Assembly (NCBI RefSeq): GCF_008369105.1
Contig: NZ_VINQ01000009.1
Coordinates: 1 to 64,000, forward strand
Reading direction: 5' to 3'
DNA length: 64,000 nt
DNA from: Aquicoccus porphyridii
Lineage (GTDB): Bacteria; Pseudomonadota; Alphaproteobacteria; Rhodobacterales; Rhodobacteraceae
The notes under the pieces: model-generated
Told to the model about the DNA's origin: nothing
Database searches by the model: none
Seen by the model: only the letters and a program-made list of their open reading frames with translations
Part shown: positions 45,549 to 54,975 of the stretch, in pieces
Position numbering within the stretch: position 1 is the stretch's first letter
How the letters are laid out: each line of letters opens with the position of its first letter
Made by a program: the position numbers and the translations under genes

Positions 45549-46257
45549 CCTAGCGGCGCCGCCGCTCTATCTCGAGCTGGTGCCGCCTCTGGAAGCGGTC
45601 ACACAGATCGACCACCTTTTCATGTTCCGCGATTCCGGTGTGCTTAGCCGTCGTGGAAGCGGGCGGTTCGCAACTGACCTCTTTACCCTTTCGATAACCT
45701 GCGACGACAGCGACGGGGCACGCGTTTCGCTGGCAGAACCGCGCCCTTGTTTCACGCCCCGCCCAAGGCCATTCCGGGGTGTCGTGGCCGGGCTGCGACT
45801 GTCGTCACGACCGCAGCGATTGACGGACTGCAAAGTGCTGGACATGCTGGCCTTGGAACTGGGCCGCGTACAGACCGAGGAGGATGACCTGCCTGCGCTT
45901 GTCGCGGTGCTTGACGGCCTCGCGAAAGGCCTGCGCTTTGCCGCGCCACCCGGAGCGTACAGCGACCGGACCGAACGTCGAAAGGTGCGGGCGGAAACCG
46001 GCGTGTCGCGGCGGAGGCTTGCGGCCTCGCGACGCTTTCGTCAGGCTCTCGGGCAGCTTGCGTCACAGACCCTGCCGCTGAGCGATCTGGCGCTGGACGC
46101 CGGATATTACGATCAATCTCATTTGTCCGCCGCTTGCCGGACCTTTGCCGGCAAACCGCCCGGCGCGTTGCGCGCTCAGTCCGCAACGAGTCGATTTGGC
46201 CTTTCGCTACAAGATGCGCGCCTCAAAGACCGCCTAAGAGTGGTCATCAATGAATGA
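45532..46257 (+). CDS. AraC-family transcriptional regulator
   Basis: 241 residues. The C-terminal half has the double HTH: ETGVSRRRLAASRRFRQALG and LSDLALDAGYYDQSHLSAACRTFAGKPPGAL. The N-terminal ~120 residues are an unclassified sensor domain. ATG 45532 overlaps the preceding gene by 17 bases. It may regulate this subset in response to the ligase substrate. Confidence 0.85.
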   Translation: MHSFSDLAAPPLYLELVPPLEAVTQIDHLFMFRDSGVLSRRGSGRFATDLFTLSITCDDSDGARVSLAEPRPCFTPRPRPFRGVVAGLRLSSRPQRLTDCKVLDMLALELGRVQTEEDDLPALVAVLDGLAKGLRFAAPPGAYSDRTERRKVRAETGVSRRRLAASRRFRQALGQLASQTLPLSDLALDAGYYDQSHLSAACRTFAGKPPGALRAQSATSRFGLSLQDARLKDRLRVVINE

Positions 46258-46278
46258 AATCGAAGAGGAAGACCCGCC

Positions 46279-46734
46279 ATGACGCGATTCGAACCGAAAA
46301 ACGCCGACTATGACGCAAGGGTGCATGACAGTTTCAACCGCCAGCACGTGATGCATACGTTGGGGATCAGCATTGCCGAGTTGTCGCCCGGCCGCATTGT
46401 TCTGGAAATGGCACATCAGGATACGCTGACCCAGCAGCATGGTTTTTTACATGCCGGAATCGTGTCGACTGCGCTCGACAGCGCCTGCGGATACGCGGCC
46501 TTTTCGCTGATGCCCGCGGAAGCGGCCGTTTTGACAGCCGAATTCAAGATCAATCTGCTCAACCCGGCCGACGGCGAACGGTTTCGCTTCGTCGCTGACG
46601 TGGTGAAGCCGGGAAGGACTCTGACCATCTGCGAAGCGCGTGCCTATGCCGTGAAGGGCGAGGATGAGAAGCTGGTCGCAACGATGACCGGAACGCTTAT
46701 GGCGCTTGTGGGACGAACGGGCGTGGTGGGCTGA
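46279..46734 (+). CDS. PaaI-type hotdog thioesterase
   Basis: 151 residues. QQHGFLHAGIVSTALDSACGYAAF contains the hotdog helix with HAG in place of HGG. VLTAEFKINLLNPADG follows. It is the last gene of the badH-like/ligase unit and is convergent with the next ligase gene. Confidence 0.86.
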   Translation: MTRFEPKNADYDARVHDSFNRQHVMHTLGISIAELSPGRIVLEMAHQDTLTQQHGFLHAGIVSTALDSACGYAAFSLMPAEAAVLTAEFKINLLNPADGERFRFVADVVKPGRTLTICEARAYAVKGEDEKLVATMTGTLMALVGRTGVVG

Positions 46735-46754
46735 CGACCGGGCTGGGGCGCAAA

Positions 46755-48275
46755 TCAATCCGCGAGCCGGGCTTCTAGGACATGCCGCTGGACCTTTCCG
46801 CTGGTCGACCTGGGAAAATCCTCGAACGCGATAAAGCGAAACTCGCGGGGGCGTTTGTAGCCTGCGAGGCTTTCGCGGCACAAATTCATCAGCGCCTCGG
46901 CATCCGGCCCGTCATCGCCATGGGCGACAAAGGCCACCGGGCTTTCCCCCCATTTCGTGTCAAATGCCCGCACCACCGCGGCATCGACCACACCGGGGTG
47001 GGATAGAAGGACACGCTCGATTTCCGCCGGGTAGACGTTCTCGCCGCCGGTCTTGATCAAGTATTTGGCCCGGTCCACAAAGTCGACCGTGCCGTCCGCA
47101 TTGCGCCGGAACAAGTCACCCATGTGGAAAAAGCCGTTGCGGAAGTCGCGGGCGTTGGTGTCGTCGGCGTTCCAGTACCCTGAAAACAACGTTGGGCCCC
47201 GCACTGCCATTTCGCCCGGCGTTCCATCGGGGACTTCGCGGTCGTCGGGATCGACCAGCCGAACCTCGCAAAATGCGCTGATGCGCTTGGAAAGCCGGTC
47301 CGGGGTGACGCCCGGCGCGATCAGATCGGCGGTCCCCGGTGGCAGGCCGGTTTCGGTTGCCCCGAAAGAATTCAGATAGGGCGTGTCCAGAAGGCCCGTC
47401 AGTTCCGCGATTTGATGCGGCGGCACCAGATCGGCCATTGCGCCGCAAACCTTGATGCCCTTCACCGGCAGAGGGTTGGCGCGCCGGTCTGCGATAAAGG
47501 CGTCCAGCGCACCGGGCATCATCACGAACCAGCCGATCCTGTGGCGCGACAGCGCCTCGTTGATGACCGCAGGCTGCAAACCGTCCACCATCACCACGGT
47601 CCCGCCCCGCAAGATCGTTGCCAGCGCATGATCGGTGGAGGCCATGTGGAACATCGGTGCCCAGGCGATGAACCCGTCACCGGGATCCAGCGCCAGTTGT
47701 GCCGCAAAAGCCATGGAACGGGCGATATGCGCGCGGTGGCTGATGAGCGCCCCCTTGGGCAGACCCGTGGTCCCCGAGGTGTAAAGGATCGTCAGACCGG
47801 CCTCTGGATCGTCTACCATGGTTCCGGTGCGCGGGTCCGGCCCGGCCCCGGCAATGGCCGTTTCCAGGTCTGGCCCGATGGTCAGACAGGGTGTCGCCGC
47901 GACGGCCCGATACGCTTCTGAAAGATCCGGTTCGGCGACCGCGAGAACCGGCGCGACCAGATCGATGCAATGCCGCAGTTCATCGGGGGCAAGCCGCCAG
48001 TTCAGGCAAGCGACGATCGCGCCGATTCCCGCCGCAGCCAGTTCGACCTCCAGGTATTCAGACCGGTTGTGCGACAGGATCGCGATCCTGTCGCCGGGCG
48101 CCACGCCTCGTGCCAGAAAGACGGCAGCCAGACGATCGACGCGCCCCAGCAATTCGCCGTAGGTCAGTTTCTTGCTGCCGTCCTCAATGGCCAAAGCCCT
48201 GGCGCAGTCCTGTGCGCGGGTTCGAAAGATCGAATACAGATCAGCGCGCCCTGCACGGATGACGTCGGTCAGCAT
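46755..48275 (-). CDS. Acyl-CoA synthetase (class I adenylate-forming)
   Basis: 506 residues. ILYTSGTTGLPKGALISH, NSFGATETG, FHMGDLFRRNADGTVDFVDRAKYLIKTGGENVYPAEIE and the C-terminal FPRSTSGKVQRH (catalytic Lys) are complete. It likely activates a medium-chain or cyclic acid. It lies 27 bases downstream of the dienoyl-CoA reductase gene. Confidence 0.92.
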   Translation of the reverse strand: MLTDVIRAGRADLYSIFRTRAQDCARALAIEDGSKKLTYGELLGRVDRLAAVFLARGVAPGDRIAILSHNRSEYLEVELAAAGIGAIVACLNWRLAPDELRHCIDLVAPVLAVAEPDLSEAYRAVAATPCLTIGPDLETAIAGAGPDPRTGTMVDDPEAGLTILYTSGTTGLPKGALISHRAHIARSMAFAAQLALDPGDGFIAWAPMFHMASTDHALATILRGGTVVMVDGLQPAVINEALSRHRIGWFVMMPGALDAFIADRRANPLPVKGIKVCGAMADLVPPHQIAELTGLLDTPYLNSFGATETGLPPGTADLIAPGVTPDRLSKRISAFCEVRLVDPDDREVPDGTPGEMAVRGPTLFSGYWNADDTNARDFRNGFFHMGDLFRRNADGTVDFVDRAKYLIKTGGENVYPAEIERVLLSHPGVVDAAVVRAFDTKWGESPVAFVAHGDDGPDAEALMNLCRESLAGYKRPREFRFIAFEDFPRSTSGKVQRHVLEARLAD

Positions 48276-48302
48276 GGCTTCCTCCCTTGCCAGGGCTTCG
48301 GT

Positions 48303-50336
48303 TCAGAGACTTTGCGCCAGACGCACCCCTTCATCAATGGCGCGCAGAGCATCAAGTTCGGCGGCCTCCTTTGCCCCGCCGATCATCGTAACCGTGACGC
48401 CGCGCGCGGCAAGCTCTTCTGCCAGGGCGCGTTCCGGCTCCTGGCCAGTGCATAGCACAATCGTATCGGCCGAGATGATCATTGGGCTTTCGTCCGTGAG
48501 GATATGCAGCCCCGCGTCGTCGATGCGGTCATAGGTCACCCCGCCCATCGCCTCGACCCCGTGTTTGCGCAGCGCGTTGCGCAGGATCCACCCTGTTGAA
48601 ACTCCAAGCCCCGCGCCGGGTTTTGCTGCCTTGCGCTGAAGCATAACGACTTTGCGTCGCGACGGTTTCGGTGCCAATGGATCGCCAGCCAGGGCGCCCG
48701 GCGTGGCAAACTCGGGGTCCACGCCCCATGTATCGCAAAAGGCGTCTGTGTTGGCGGCCTCGGCGGGTTCGGTCACCAGGAACTCGGCCACATCATGGCC
48801 AATGCCACCGGCCCCCATCACCACGACACGGTCGCCCGCCTCGCGGTCGCCGGACAGGATTTCCGCATAAGTCGCGACGCTGGGATGGTCGATACCCGGC
48901 AGGTCGGGAATACGCGGCGTGACCCCTGTGGCGATAACCACATGGTCGAAGCCGTCAAGATCGTTCACGTCGGCCCGCTGCCCCAGCCGCTGTTTGACCC
49001 CGTGCTTTCTCAGCTGACCGGCATAATACCGCAGGGTTTCGTCGAATTCGTCCTTGCCCGGCGCCGCGCGGGCCAGATTCAGCTGACCGCCCAGCTTGTC
49101 TTGCGCTTCGAACAGCGTGACATCGTGGCCCAGCCGCGCCGCTTCGGCCGCCGTGGCCAGGCCCGCCGCGCCACCGCCGACGACAGCCACTTTCTTTGGC
49201 GCGTCGGTTAGCGTGTCCCGGAATTCCGTTTCACGCCCAGCCCTTGGATTAACCAGGCATCCGACAGGCCGGTCCGAAAAGATGAAATCCAGACAGGCCT
49301 GGTTGCAGGCAATGCAGGTGTTGATCTCGTCCGCGCGGCCCTCGCGCGCCTTTTTCACGAAATGCGAATCGGCCAGAAACGGGCGCGCCATCGAGATCAT
49401 GTCTGCATCGCCAGAGGCAAGGATGTCTTCGGCAAGCTCGGGTGTGTTGATTCGGTTCGAGGCGACCACCGGAATCGATACCGCCGCTTTCACGTTGGCC
49501 GCTGCCTTGCGCCAAGCACCGCGCGGCACCGGATAGGCAATCGTCGGGACGCGCGCCTCGTGCCAGCCGATGCCGGTGTTCAGAATATCCGCGCCTGCTG
49601 CCTCGATTTTGCGGGCCAGTGCCGCGATTTCAACGGCGGGCGCGCCGCCCTCGACCAGATCGGCCGCCGAAATCCGGTAGATGACCAGAAAGTCGGGCCC
49701 ACAGCGTTCACGCACTGCGCGCACGATCTCGACCGGGAATCGATGGCGCTTCTCGGCGCTTCCGCCCCAGTCGTCTTCGCGCTTGTTGGTGTGGGTAACG
49801 GTGAATTCGTTAATCAGGTATCCCTCGGACCCCATGATTTCGACGCCATCGAATCCTGCGGCCTGCGCGTTGGCGGCTGCCGCGGCAAAATCCTCGATGG
49901 TTCGGAAAATATCGGCTTCGGTCATTTCACGCGGCACGAAACGGTTGATCGGTGCCCGGATTGGCGACGGGGCAACACATCCTTCGATCTTTGCATAGCG
50001 CCCGGCGTGAAGGAGTTGCGCGCAGATCAGGCTGCCTTCGGCCTGCACCGCCTCGCAGATCGGGCGCAGGCTGCGCGCCTCTTCCGGGTCGTCGATTCGT
50101 GGACCTTCGGGATCAAATATACCCTCGGCATTGGGGGAAAACCCGCCGGTGACCAGAATCGCCGCCTCCCCCCGCGCACGCTCGGCGTAAAACGCGATCT
50201 GTTTGGCTATGCCGTCAGGCTCGGTTTCCAACCGCGTGTGCATCGACCCCATGATGACACGGTTTCGCAATGTATGCTGGCCTGCGCGGATGGGCGAGAG
50301 CATGGTCCCGAAGCTCTCCGTTGGCTTAATTTCCAT
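48303..50336 (-). CDS. FadH-type 2,4-dienoyl-CoA reductase (OYE-FAD fusion)
   Basis: 677 residues, the size of E. coli FadH. N-terminal FMN-binding TIM barrel (MLSPIRAGQHTLRNRVIMGSM; HTNKREDDWGG), a 4Fe-4S cluster motif CIACNQACLDFIF...CLVNP with four Cys, and C-terminal FAD/NAD(P) domains (AVVGGGAAGLATAAEAARLG; VVVMGAGGIGHDVAEF). It reduces dienoyl-CoA with NADPH. ATG 50336 has GAGG at proper spacing; the ATG nine bases upstream (50345) is too close to it. Confidence 0.93.
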   Translation of the reverse strand: MEIKPTESFGTMLSPIRAGQHTLRNRVIMGSMHTRLETEPDGIAKQIAFYAERARGEAAILVTGGFSPNAEGIFDPEGPRIDDPEEARSLRPICEAVQAEGSLICAQLLHAGRYAKIEGCVAPSPIRAPINRFVPREMTEADIFRTIEDFAAAAANAQAAGFDGVEIMGSEGYLINEFTVTHTNKREDDWGGSAEKRHRFPVEIVRAVRERCGPDFLVIYRISAADLVEGGAPAVEIAALARKIEAAGADILNTGIGWHEARVPTIAYPVPRGAWRKAAANVKAAVSIPVVASNRINTPELAEDILASGDADMISMARPFLADSHFVKKAREGRADEINTCIACNQACLDFIFSDRPVGCLVNPRAGRETEFRDTLTDAPKKVAVVGGGAAGLATAAEAARLGHDVTLFEAQDKLGGQLNLARAAPGKDEFDETLRYYAGQLRKHGVKQRLGQRADVNDLDGFDHVVIATGVTPRIPDLPGIDHPSVATYAEILSGDREAGDRVVVMGAGGIGHDVAEFLVTEPAEAANTDAFCDTWGVDPEFATPGALAGDPLAPKPSRRKVVMLQRKAAKPGAGLGVSTGWILRNALRKHGVEAMGGVTYDRIDDAGLHILTDESPMIISADTIVLCTGQEPERALAEELAARGVTVTMIGGAKEAAELDALRAIDEGVRLAQSL

Positions 50337-50372
50337 TGTGGGCATCCTCCTCAAAACTGTGCTTGATCTGTA

Positions 50373-50390
50373 TTCTAACATTTGTTAGAT
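50373..50390. promoter_or_regulatory. Locus operator, copy 5 (between dienoyl-CoA reductase and large operon)
   Basis: TTCTAACATTTGTTAGAT contains the perfect palindrome TCTAACA-TT-TGTTAGA at 50374-50389. TTGATC (50363-50368) and TAGATT (50386-50391) are 17 bases apart, the best promoter of the set. Confidence 0.75.
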
Positions 50391-50429
50391 TTTTGGAAAG
50401 ATAATTTTCGCTCATGGGGAGGAGCACCG

Positions 50430-51611
50430 ATGCAATTCCAGCCAACAGACGATCAGAAGGCTTTTCGCGAAACCGCGAAGCGCTTCGCAACTGAAAAGCT
50501 TGCGCCCACATATCAGGAGCGCGCAAGCGGCCATACCTTTGATCGTGCGCTGATCAAGGAGATGGGCGCACTCGGTCTGATCGGGGCCGATCTGCCGGAA
50601 GAATTCGGCGGACTGGGTGAAAGCTCTGTCGCGTCAGGGCTGATCGTCGAAGAGATCGCCTATGCTGATTTCAACGCAAGTTACGTGCAGCTTCTCGGCT
50701 CTCTCATGGGCGGAATGGTTGCCAAGCATGCCTCCCGCGACATCGCGTCGAAATGGGTGCCCAAGGTTGTTTCGGGTGATGCCGTCATTGGTCTGGGTCT
50801 GACAGAGCCGCGCGGCGGATCGGACGCGGCGAACCTGATTCTGAAGGCCGAGAAATCCGAAAACGGTTGGCGGCTGAACGGTGAAAAGACATCCATGAGT
50901 TTTGCCAGTCAGGCCGATGCGGCGGTCGTCTTTGCCCGCACCGGCGATCCCGATGGCGGCTCACGCGGGGTCAGCGCCTTTTTCGTCGATCTGAACCAGG
51001 ACGGCATCAAGCGTACCCATTTCGACGACATCGGCACCAAGCCCGTCGGGCGCGGGTCGGTGTTCTTTGACGACGTCTTCGTGCCGGCCGAAAACATGAT
51101 GGCCGAACAGGATCGTGCCTTTGGCACGATCATGGCCGGGTTTGATTATTCGCGCGCACTGATCGGGTTGGAATGCCTGGGTGCTGCGCAAGCGTCGGTG
51201 GATGAAACCTGGGCCTACGTTCAGGAACGCGAAGCCTTCGGGGCCCCGATCGTACAGTATCAGGGCGTCAGTTTCCCGCTGGCCGAAGCTGAGACCCAAC
51301 TGACCTTGATGCGCCAGCTTTGCTATTACACGCTGGACCTGCGTGACCGCGGCCTGCCGCATACGTCCGAGGCGGCCATGTGCAAATGGTACCTGCCCAA
51401 AACCGCCTGCGAGATCCTGCACCAGTGCCTGATCCTGCACGGACATTACGGCTACACCACCGACCTGCCCCACCACCAGCGCTATAACGATGTGCTCGGC
51501 CTGCAGATCGGTGACGGCACCGCGCAGATCCAGAAGCTGGTGATTGCCCGCGAGAAGGTCGGACGGATGGCGCTGCAGTATGACAAGAAGGCGACGGGAG
51601 CTCAGAAATGA
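50430..51611 (+). CDS. Acyl-CoA dehydrogenase, AliB/cyclohexanecarboxyl-CoA-dehydrogenase-like
   Basis: 393 residues. LGLTEPRGGSDAANLIL, NGEKTSMSFASQADAAVVFARTG and HGHYGYTTDLPHHQRYNDVLGLQIGDGTAQI are hallmarks of the AliB-like branch (TEPRGGSDAA rather than TEPGAGSD). That branch acts on alicyclic acyl-CoAs, which fits the BadH-like SDR; the real substrate is unproven. ATG 50430 has GGGGAGGAG upstream. First gene of the eleven-gene operon. Confidence 0.85.
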   Translation: MQFQPTDDQKAFRETAKRFATEKLAPTYQERASGHTFDRALIKEMGALGLIGADLPEEFGGLGESSVASGLIVEEIAYADFNASYVQLLGSLMGGMVAKHASRDIASKWVPKVVSGDAVIGLGLTEPRGGSDAANLILKAEKSENGWRLNGEKTSMSFASQADAAVVFARTGDPDGGSRGVSAFFVDLNQDGIKRTHFDDIGTKPVGRGSVFFDDVFVPAENMMAEQDRAFGTIMAGFDYSRALIGLECLGAAQASVDETWAYVQEREAFGAPIVQYQGVSFPLAEAETQLTLMRQLCYYTLDLRDRGLPHTSEAAMCKWYLPKTACEILHQCLILHGHYGYTTDLPHHQRYNDVLGLQIGDGTAQIQKLVIAREKVGRMALQYDKKATGAQK

Positions 51612-52387
51612 ACGATCCCATCATCGTCACGACCGAGGGCAACACCGGCATTATCGAGCTGGCCCGCCCCGAGAAATTCAATTGCCTGTCACTTGACGTG
51701 CATGAGCGCATATCTGCCGCGCGTGCGGAATTCGAGGCGAACCCGGCTATCCGGGCGATCCTCATCCGGGCGCAGGGCAAGCACTTTTGCACCGGCGCCG
51801 ATCTGGTGGAAGTGAAAGGTAAATTGAACGATCCCGCCGCGCTGAACCACTTCATCGCCTTTGGCATGAACACCCTGCGTGCGCTCGAAACCTCCTCCCT
51901 CCCTGTCGTCGTGGCGGTGCAGGGGTTGTGTCTGGCCGGCGGGATCGAACTGATGTTGGCTTGCGATGTGTGTTTCGCCGCCGAAACCGCTCAGTTTGGC
52001 GATCAGCATGCGCAATTCGGACTGATTCCCGGTTGGGGCGGCTCGCAGCGGCTAACGCGGTTGATGGGGCAGCGCCGGGCGCTCGACCTGATGTTCTCAG
52101 CCCGCTGGCTTGAGGCGGGCGAGGCCAAAGAGGCCGGTCTGGTCAACTATATAGTGCCGGATGCGGATCTGCATCAGGCCGCGTTGGATTACTGTCAGAA
52201 AATCGCCACCCGCTCGCGTCCCGGTATCGCCGAGATGAAGCGGCTGGCGCGGGAAGGCGCGGACTTGGGCATCGACCAGCAGATGCGGCTTGAGCTGGAT
52301 GCCGCCGTACGCGCGTTGCCCAGTGATGACGTCGCCGAAGGGCTCGACGCATTCGAGAACCGGCGCACCCCTGAATTCAAGGTTTGA
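51608..52387 (+). CDS. Enoyl-CoA hydratase family with a replaced second Glu
   Basis: 259 residues. Oxyanion FCTGADLVEV; first catalytic Glu is kept (AGGIELMLACD), but the second position is His in FGDQHAQFGLIPGWGG. ATGA overlap with the dehydrogenase gene. It may be a hydratase or an isomerase. Confidence 0.83.
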   Translation: MNDPIIVTTEGNTGIIELARPEKFNCLSLDVHERISAARAEFEANPAIRAILIRAQGKHFCTGADLVEVKGKLNDPAALNHFIAFGMNTLRALETSSLPVVVAVQGLCLAGGIELMLACDVCFAAETAQFGDQHAQFGLIPGWGGSQRLTRLMGQRRALDLMFSARWLEAGEAKEAGLVNYIVPDADLHQAALDYCQKIATRSRPGIAEMKRLAREGADLGIDQQMRLELDAAVRALPSDDVAEGLDAFENRRTPEFKV

Positions 52388-52396
52388 GGACGAAAC

Positions 52397-53557
52397 ATGG
52401 AATTCACTTTGAATGACGAACAGCGCCAGATTTACGAATACGGCGGTCAGTTGGCGCAGAAATACGACAATGCTTATTGGCTGGACCACGCGCGCAGGCA
52501 TGAATTCCCGCAGGAGATGTTCAAACAGATTGCTGATGACGGCTTTCTGGGCATCATGGTGCCCGAGGAATACGGCGGCGCCGGCCTTGGCATGACCGAA
52601 ATGGCCCTGTTCATGGAAGGCACCGCCAATCACGGCATTCCGCTTCTGATGATGGTGGTCGGGCCGACCATGTCGCTGGCCCATATCGCCAGCCACGGGA
52701 GCGAATTCCACAAGAAGGAACTGCTGCCGGCCGCCTGCCGTGGTGATATCCAGTTCTGTTTCGCGATCACCGAACCGGGGGCCGGATCCAACACGATGAA
52801 GGCCACCACGCTGGCCAAGCGCCGGGGCAACCGGTTCAGCCTGTCGGGCGAAAAGACCTTTATCACCGGCGCCGAGGTATCGGACTATTGTCTGGTGGTA
52901 GCACGCACCAAGCCCCACACCGAAGTCAGCCGCAAGACCGACGGCTTCACGCTCTTTGCGGTGGACCTGAAGAAAAAGGGTGTCGACAAGCAGCGGGTGA
53001 AGATCTCGATCCCCCTGCCCGAAGAACAGTGGACCCTGTTCTTTGACGAGGTCGATCTGGGCCCCGAGGACGTTGTCGGCGAGGTTGACGAAGGGTTCTC
53101 GATCCTGTTCGACAGCCTCAACCCCGAACGCATCATCCTGGCCGCTTTGTGCTGCGGCATCGGCCGCTTCGCGCTGAACAAGGGGGTGGCCTATGCCTCC
53201 GAGCGCAATGTCTTCGATCAGCCCATCGGCGCGCATCAGGGCGTGCAGCACCCGATGGCCAAGGCGCACACAGCGGTCGAGATGGCCAGCCTGATGACCC
53301 GACGCGCGGCCTGGGAATTCGACAACAAGCTGCCCGCGGGGGCCTCGTCGAATATGGCCAAGTATGCCGCCGCCGAAGCCGGGATCGAGGCCGTGGATGC
53401 CGCGCTGCAGGCGCATGGCGGATCGGGCTTTACCGAGGATACGGGACTATACGAGATGTATCCGCTGGTGCGCCTGCTGCGCACGGCACCCGTGAATCGC
53501 GAACTGTGCCTCAGCTTCATCGGCGAAAAGGTCATGGGTCTGCCGCGGTCTTATTGA
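52397..53557 (+). CDS. Acyl-CoA dehydrogenase
   Basis: 386 residues. ITEPGAGSNTMKATTLA, LSGEKTFITGAEVSDY, and the C-terminal QAHGGSGFTEDTGLYEM. Its end VMGLPRSY resembles ILGMPRSF of the dehydrogenase at 61,285, so the two belong to one subfamily. It lies nine bases after the hydratase gene. Confidence 0.88.
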   Translation: MEFTLNDEQRQIYEYGGQLAQKYDNAYWLDHARRHEFPQEMFKQIADDGFLGIMVPEEYGGAGLGMTEMALFMEGTANHGIPLLMMVVGPTMSLAHIASHGSEFHKKELLPAACRGDIQFCFAITEPGAGSNTMKATTLAKRRGNRFSLSGEKTFITGAEVSDYCLVVARTKPHTEVSRKTDGFTLFAVDLKKKGVDKQRVKISIPLPEEQWTLFFDEVDLGPEDVVGEVDEGFSILFDSLNPERIILAALCCGIGRFALNKGVAYASERNVFDQPIGAHQGVQHPMAKAHTAVEMASLMTRRAAWEFDNKLPAGASSNMAKYAAAEAGIEAVDAALQAHGGSGFTEDTGLYEMYPLVRLLRTAPVNRELCLSFIGEKVMGLPRSY

Positions 53558-53583
53558 TCGCGCTGGCCGACAGGGAGGACGAC

Positions 53584-54975
53584 ATGCAATTTGGAATGCG
53601 CTTCCGGCGGGAGGATGCCGCCGACAAGGTAAACGATCGTTTCTGGCACGAAATCGAGGGCACGGCGCTCGAAGAGGTGCGCCGCATTCAGGAAGAGCGA
53701 CTGCGTGCGCAGATGGCCTATCTCAAGACGAACTCCACCTTCTATCAGGAGAAGTTCGCCGAGGCCGGCGTGGAGTTCGACGATATTCGCACCATCGAAG
53801 ACCTGCAAAAGCTGCCCTATACCTACAAGACCGAGATCCGCGAAAGCCTGTCCGCCGAGCCGCCGTTCGGCAAACACCGCGCCGCGCCGATGGCGGACAT
53901 CATTCAGATGCAAGCCTCATCGGGGACAACCGGCAGCCCGTCCTATGTGGCGCTGACCGAAGCGGATACCGAAATGTGGCACGAGATGACAGCGCGATGC
54001 TTCTTTGCCAATGGCGTGCGTCCCGGCGACATGGTGCTGCACGCGTTTTCGCTGGCCAAGGGCTTTGTCGGCGGCATCCCCGTGATGCAGGGATTGCAAT
54101 ACATGGGCACGATCGATGTGCCGGTGGGCGCGGATGGCGGTGCGGAACGGCTGCTGCGCGCTTGCGCCGACACGCGTCCGCGCTGCATCGTCGGCGCACC
54201 GAATTTCGTTCTGCACCTGGCTGAAAAAGCGCCAGAGGTGCTGGGATGCAAGGCCAGTGAGCTGGGCGTGGAACAGGTGATCGTCGGCGGAGAGCCCGGT
54301 GGTGGCATCCCGGCAATTCGCGCCAAGATCGAAGCGGCCTGGGGTGCAAAATGCACTGAAATGCTGGGCGGCACCGATCTGGGTGTGACCTACTGGGCCG
54401 AATGCGACGCCCAGTCGGGGATGCATATGGTCAACATGGACTATATCATCACCGAGCTGCTGGATCCCGAAAGCGGAGAAATCATCCCTTGGGAAAAAGG
54501 CGCCGAAGGCGAGATGATCTATACCGCGCTCGGCCGTCAGGCTAGCCCGGTGGTGCGGTTCCGGTCGGGTGATTATATCGAGGTCATCGACACCGAATGC
54601 TCCTGCGAGCGGACCGGCCCCAAGATCCGGTGCACAGGCCGGACCGACGACATGCTGATCGTGCGCGGTGCCAATGTTTTCCCGTCGGCCATCAACAGCG
54701 TCATCACCGAAATGGTGCCGGACACCAACGGCGTCATGCGCATCGTGGCCGATTTCAAAGGCCATACCACGCAGGGCGCGCTGACGGTGATCGTCGAGCG
54801 CGGTCCCGGTCGCGACGCTGCGGATGACGACGCCCTCAAGAAGAAAATCGAACAGCGGCTGCGCGACGCGCTCGTCTTCAAAGCCGACGTCCATCTGGTG
54901 GCGGCTGACACTTTTGAAAAACCCGGCGCCGCCAAGGTTGCCTTTGTTCTGAGAGAATACCCCGAGCTGCCATGA
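53584..54975 (+). CDS. PaaK-like phenylacetate-CoA ligase family protein
   Basis: 463 residues. The nucleotide loop QASSGTTGSPSYVAL, GGEPGGGIPAIRAKIE, RSGDYIEVIDTECSCERTGPKIRCTGRTDDMLIVRGANVFP and the C-terminal end match the PaaK family of AMP-forming aryl-CoA ligases. It probably activates an aromatic or cyclic acid. The stop overlaps the carboxyltransferase ATG (ATGA). Confidence 0.9.
   Translation: MQFGMRFRREDAADKVNDRFWHEIEGTALEEVRRIQEERLRAQMAYLKTNSTFYQEKFAEAGVEFDDIRTIEDLQKLPYTYKTEIRESLSAEPPFGKHRAAPMADIIQMQASSGTTGSPSYVALTEADTEMWHEMTARCFFANGVRPGDMVLHAFSLAKGFVGGIPVMQGLQYMGTIDVPVGADGGAERLLRACADTRPRCIVGAPNFVLHLAEKAPEVLGCKASELGVEQVIVGGEPGGGIPAIRAKIEAAWGAKCTEMLGGTDLGVTYWAECDAQSGMHMVNMDYIITELLDPESGEIIPWEKGAEGEMIYTALGRQASPVVRFRSGDYIEVIDTECSCERTGPKIRCTGRTDDMLIVRGANVFPSAINSVITEMVPDTNGVMRIVADFKGHTTQGALTVIVERGPGRDAADDDALKKKIEQRLRDALVFKADVHLVAADTFEKPGAAKVAFVLREYPELP

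Noticed and set aside
53584-54975. Calling the locus a phenylacetate (paa) cluster because of PaaK-, PaaY- and PaaI-like genes
   Set aside because: No paaABCDE oxygenase, paaZ or paaG-like set is seen; the PaaK-like ligase sits among carboxylases and lyases.
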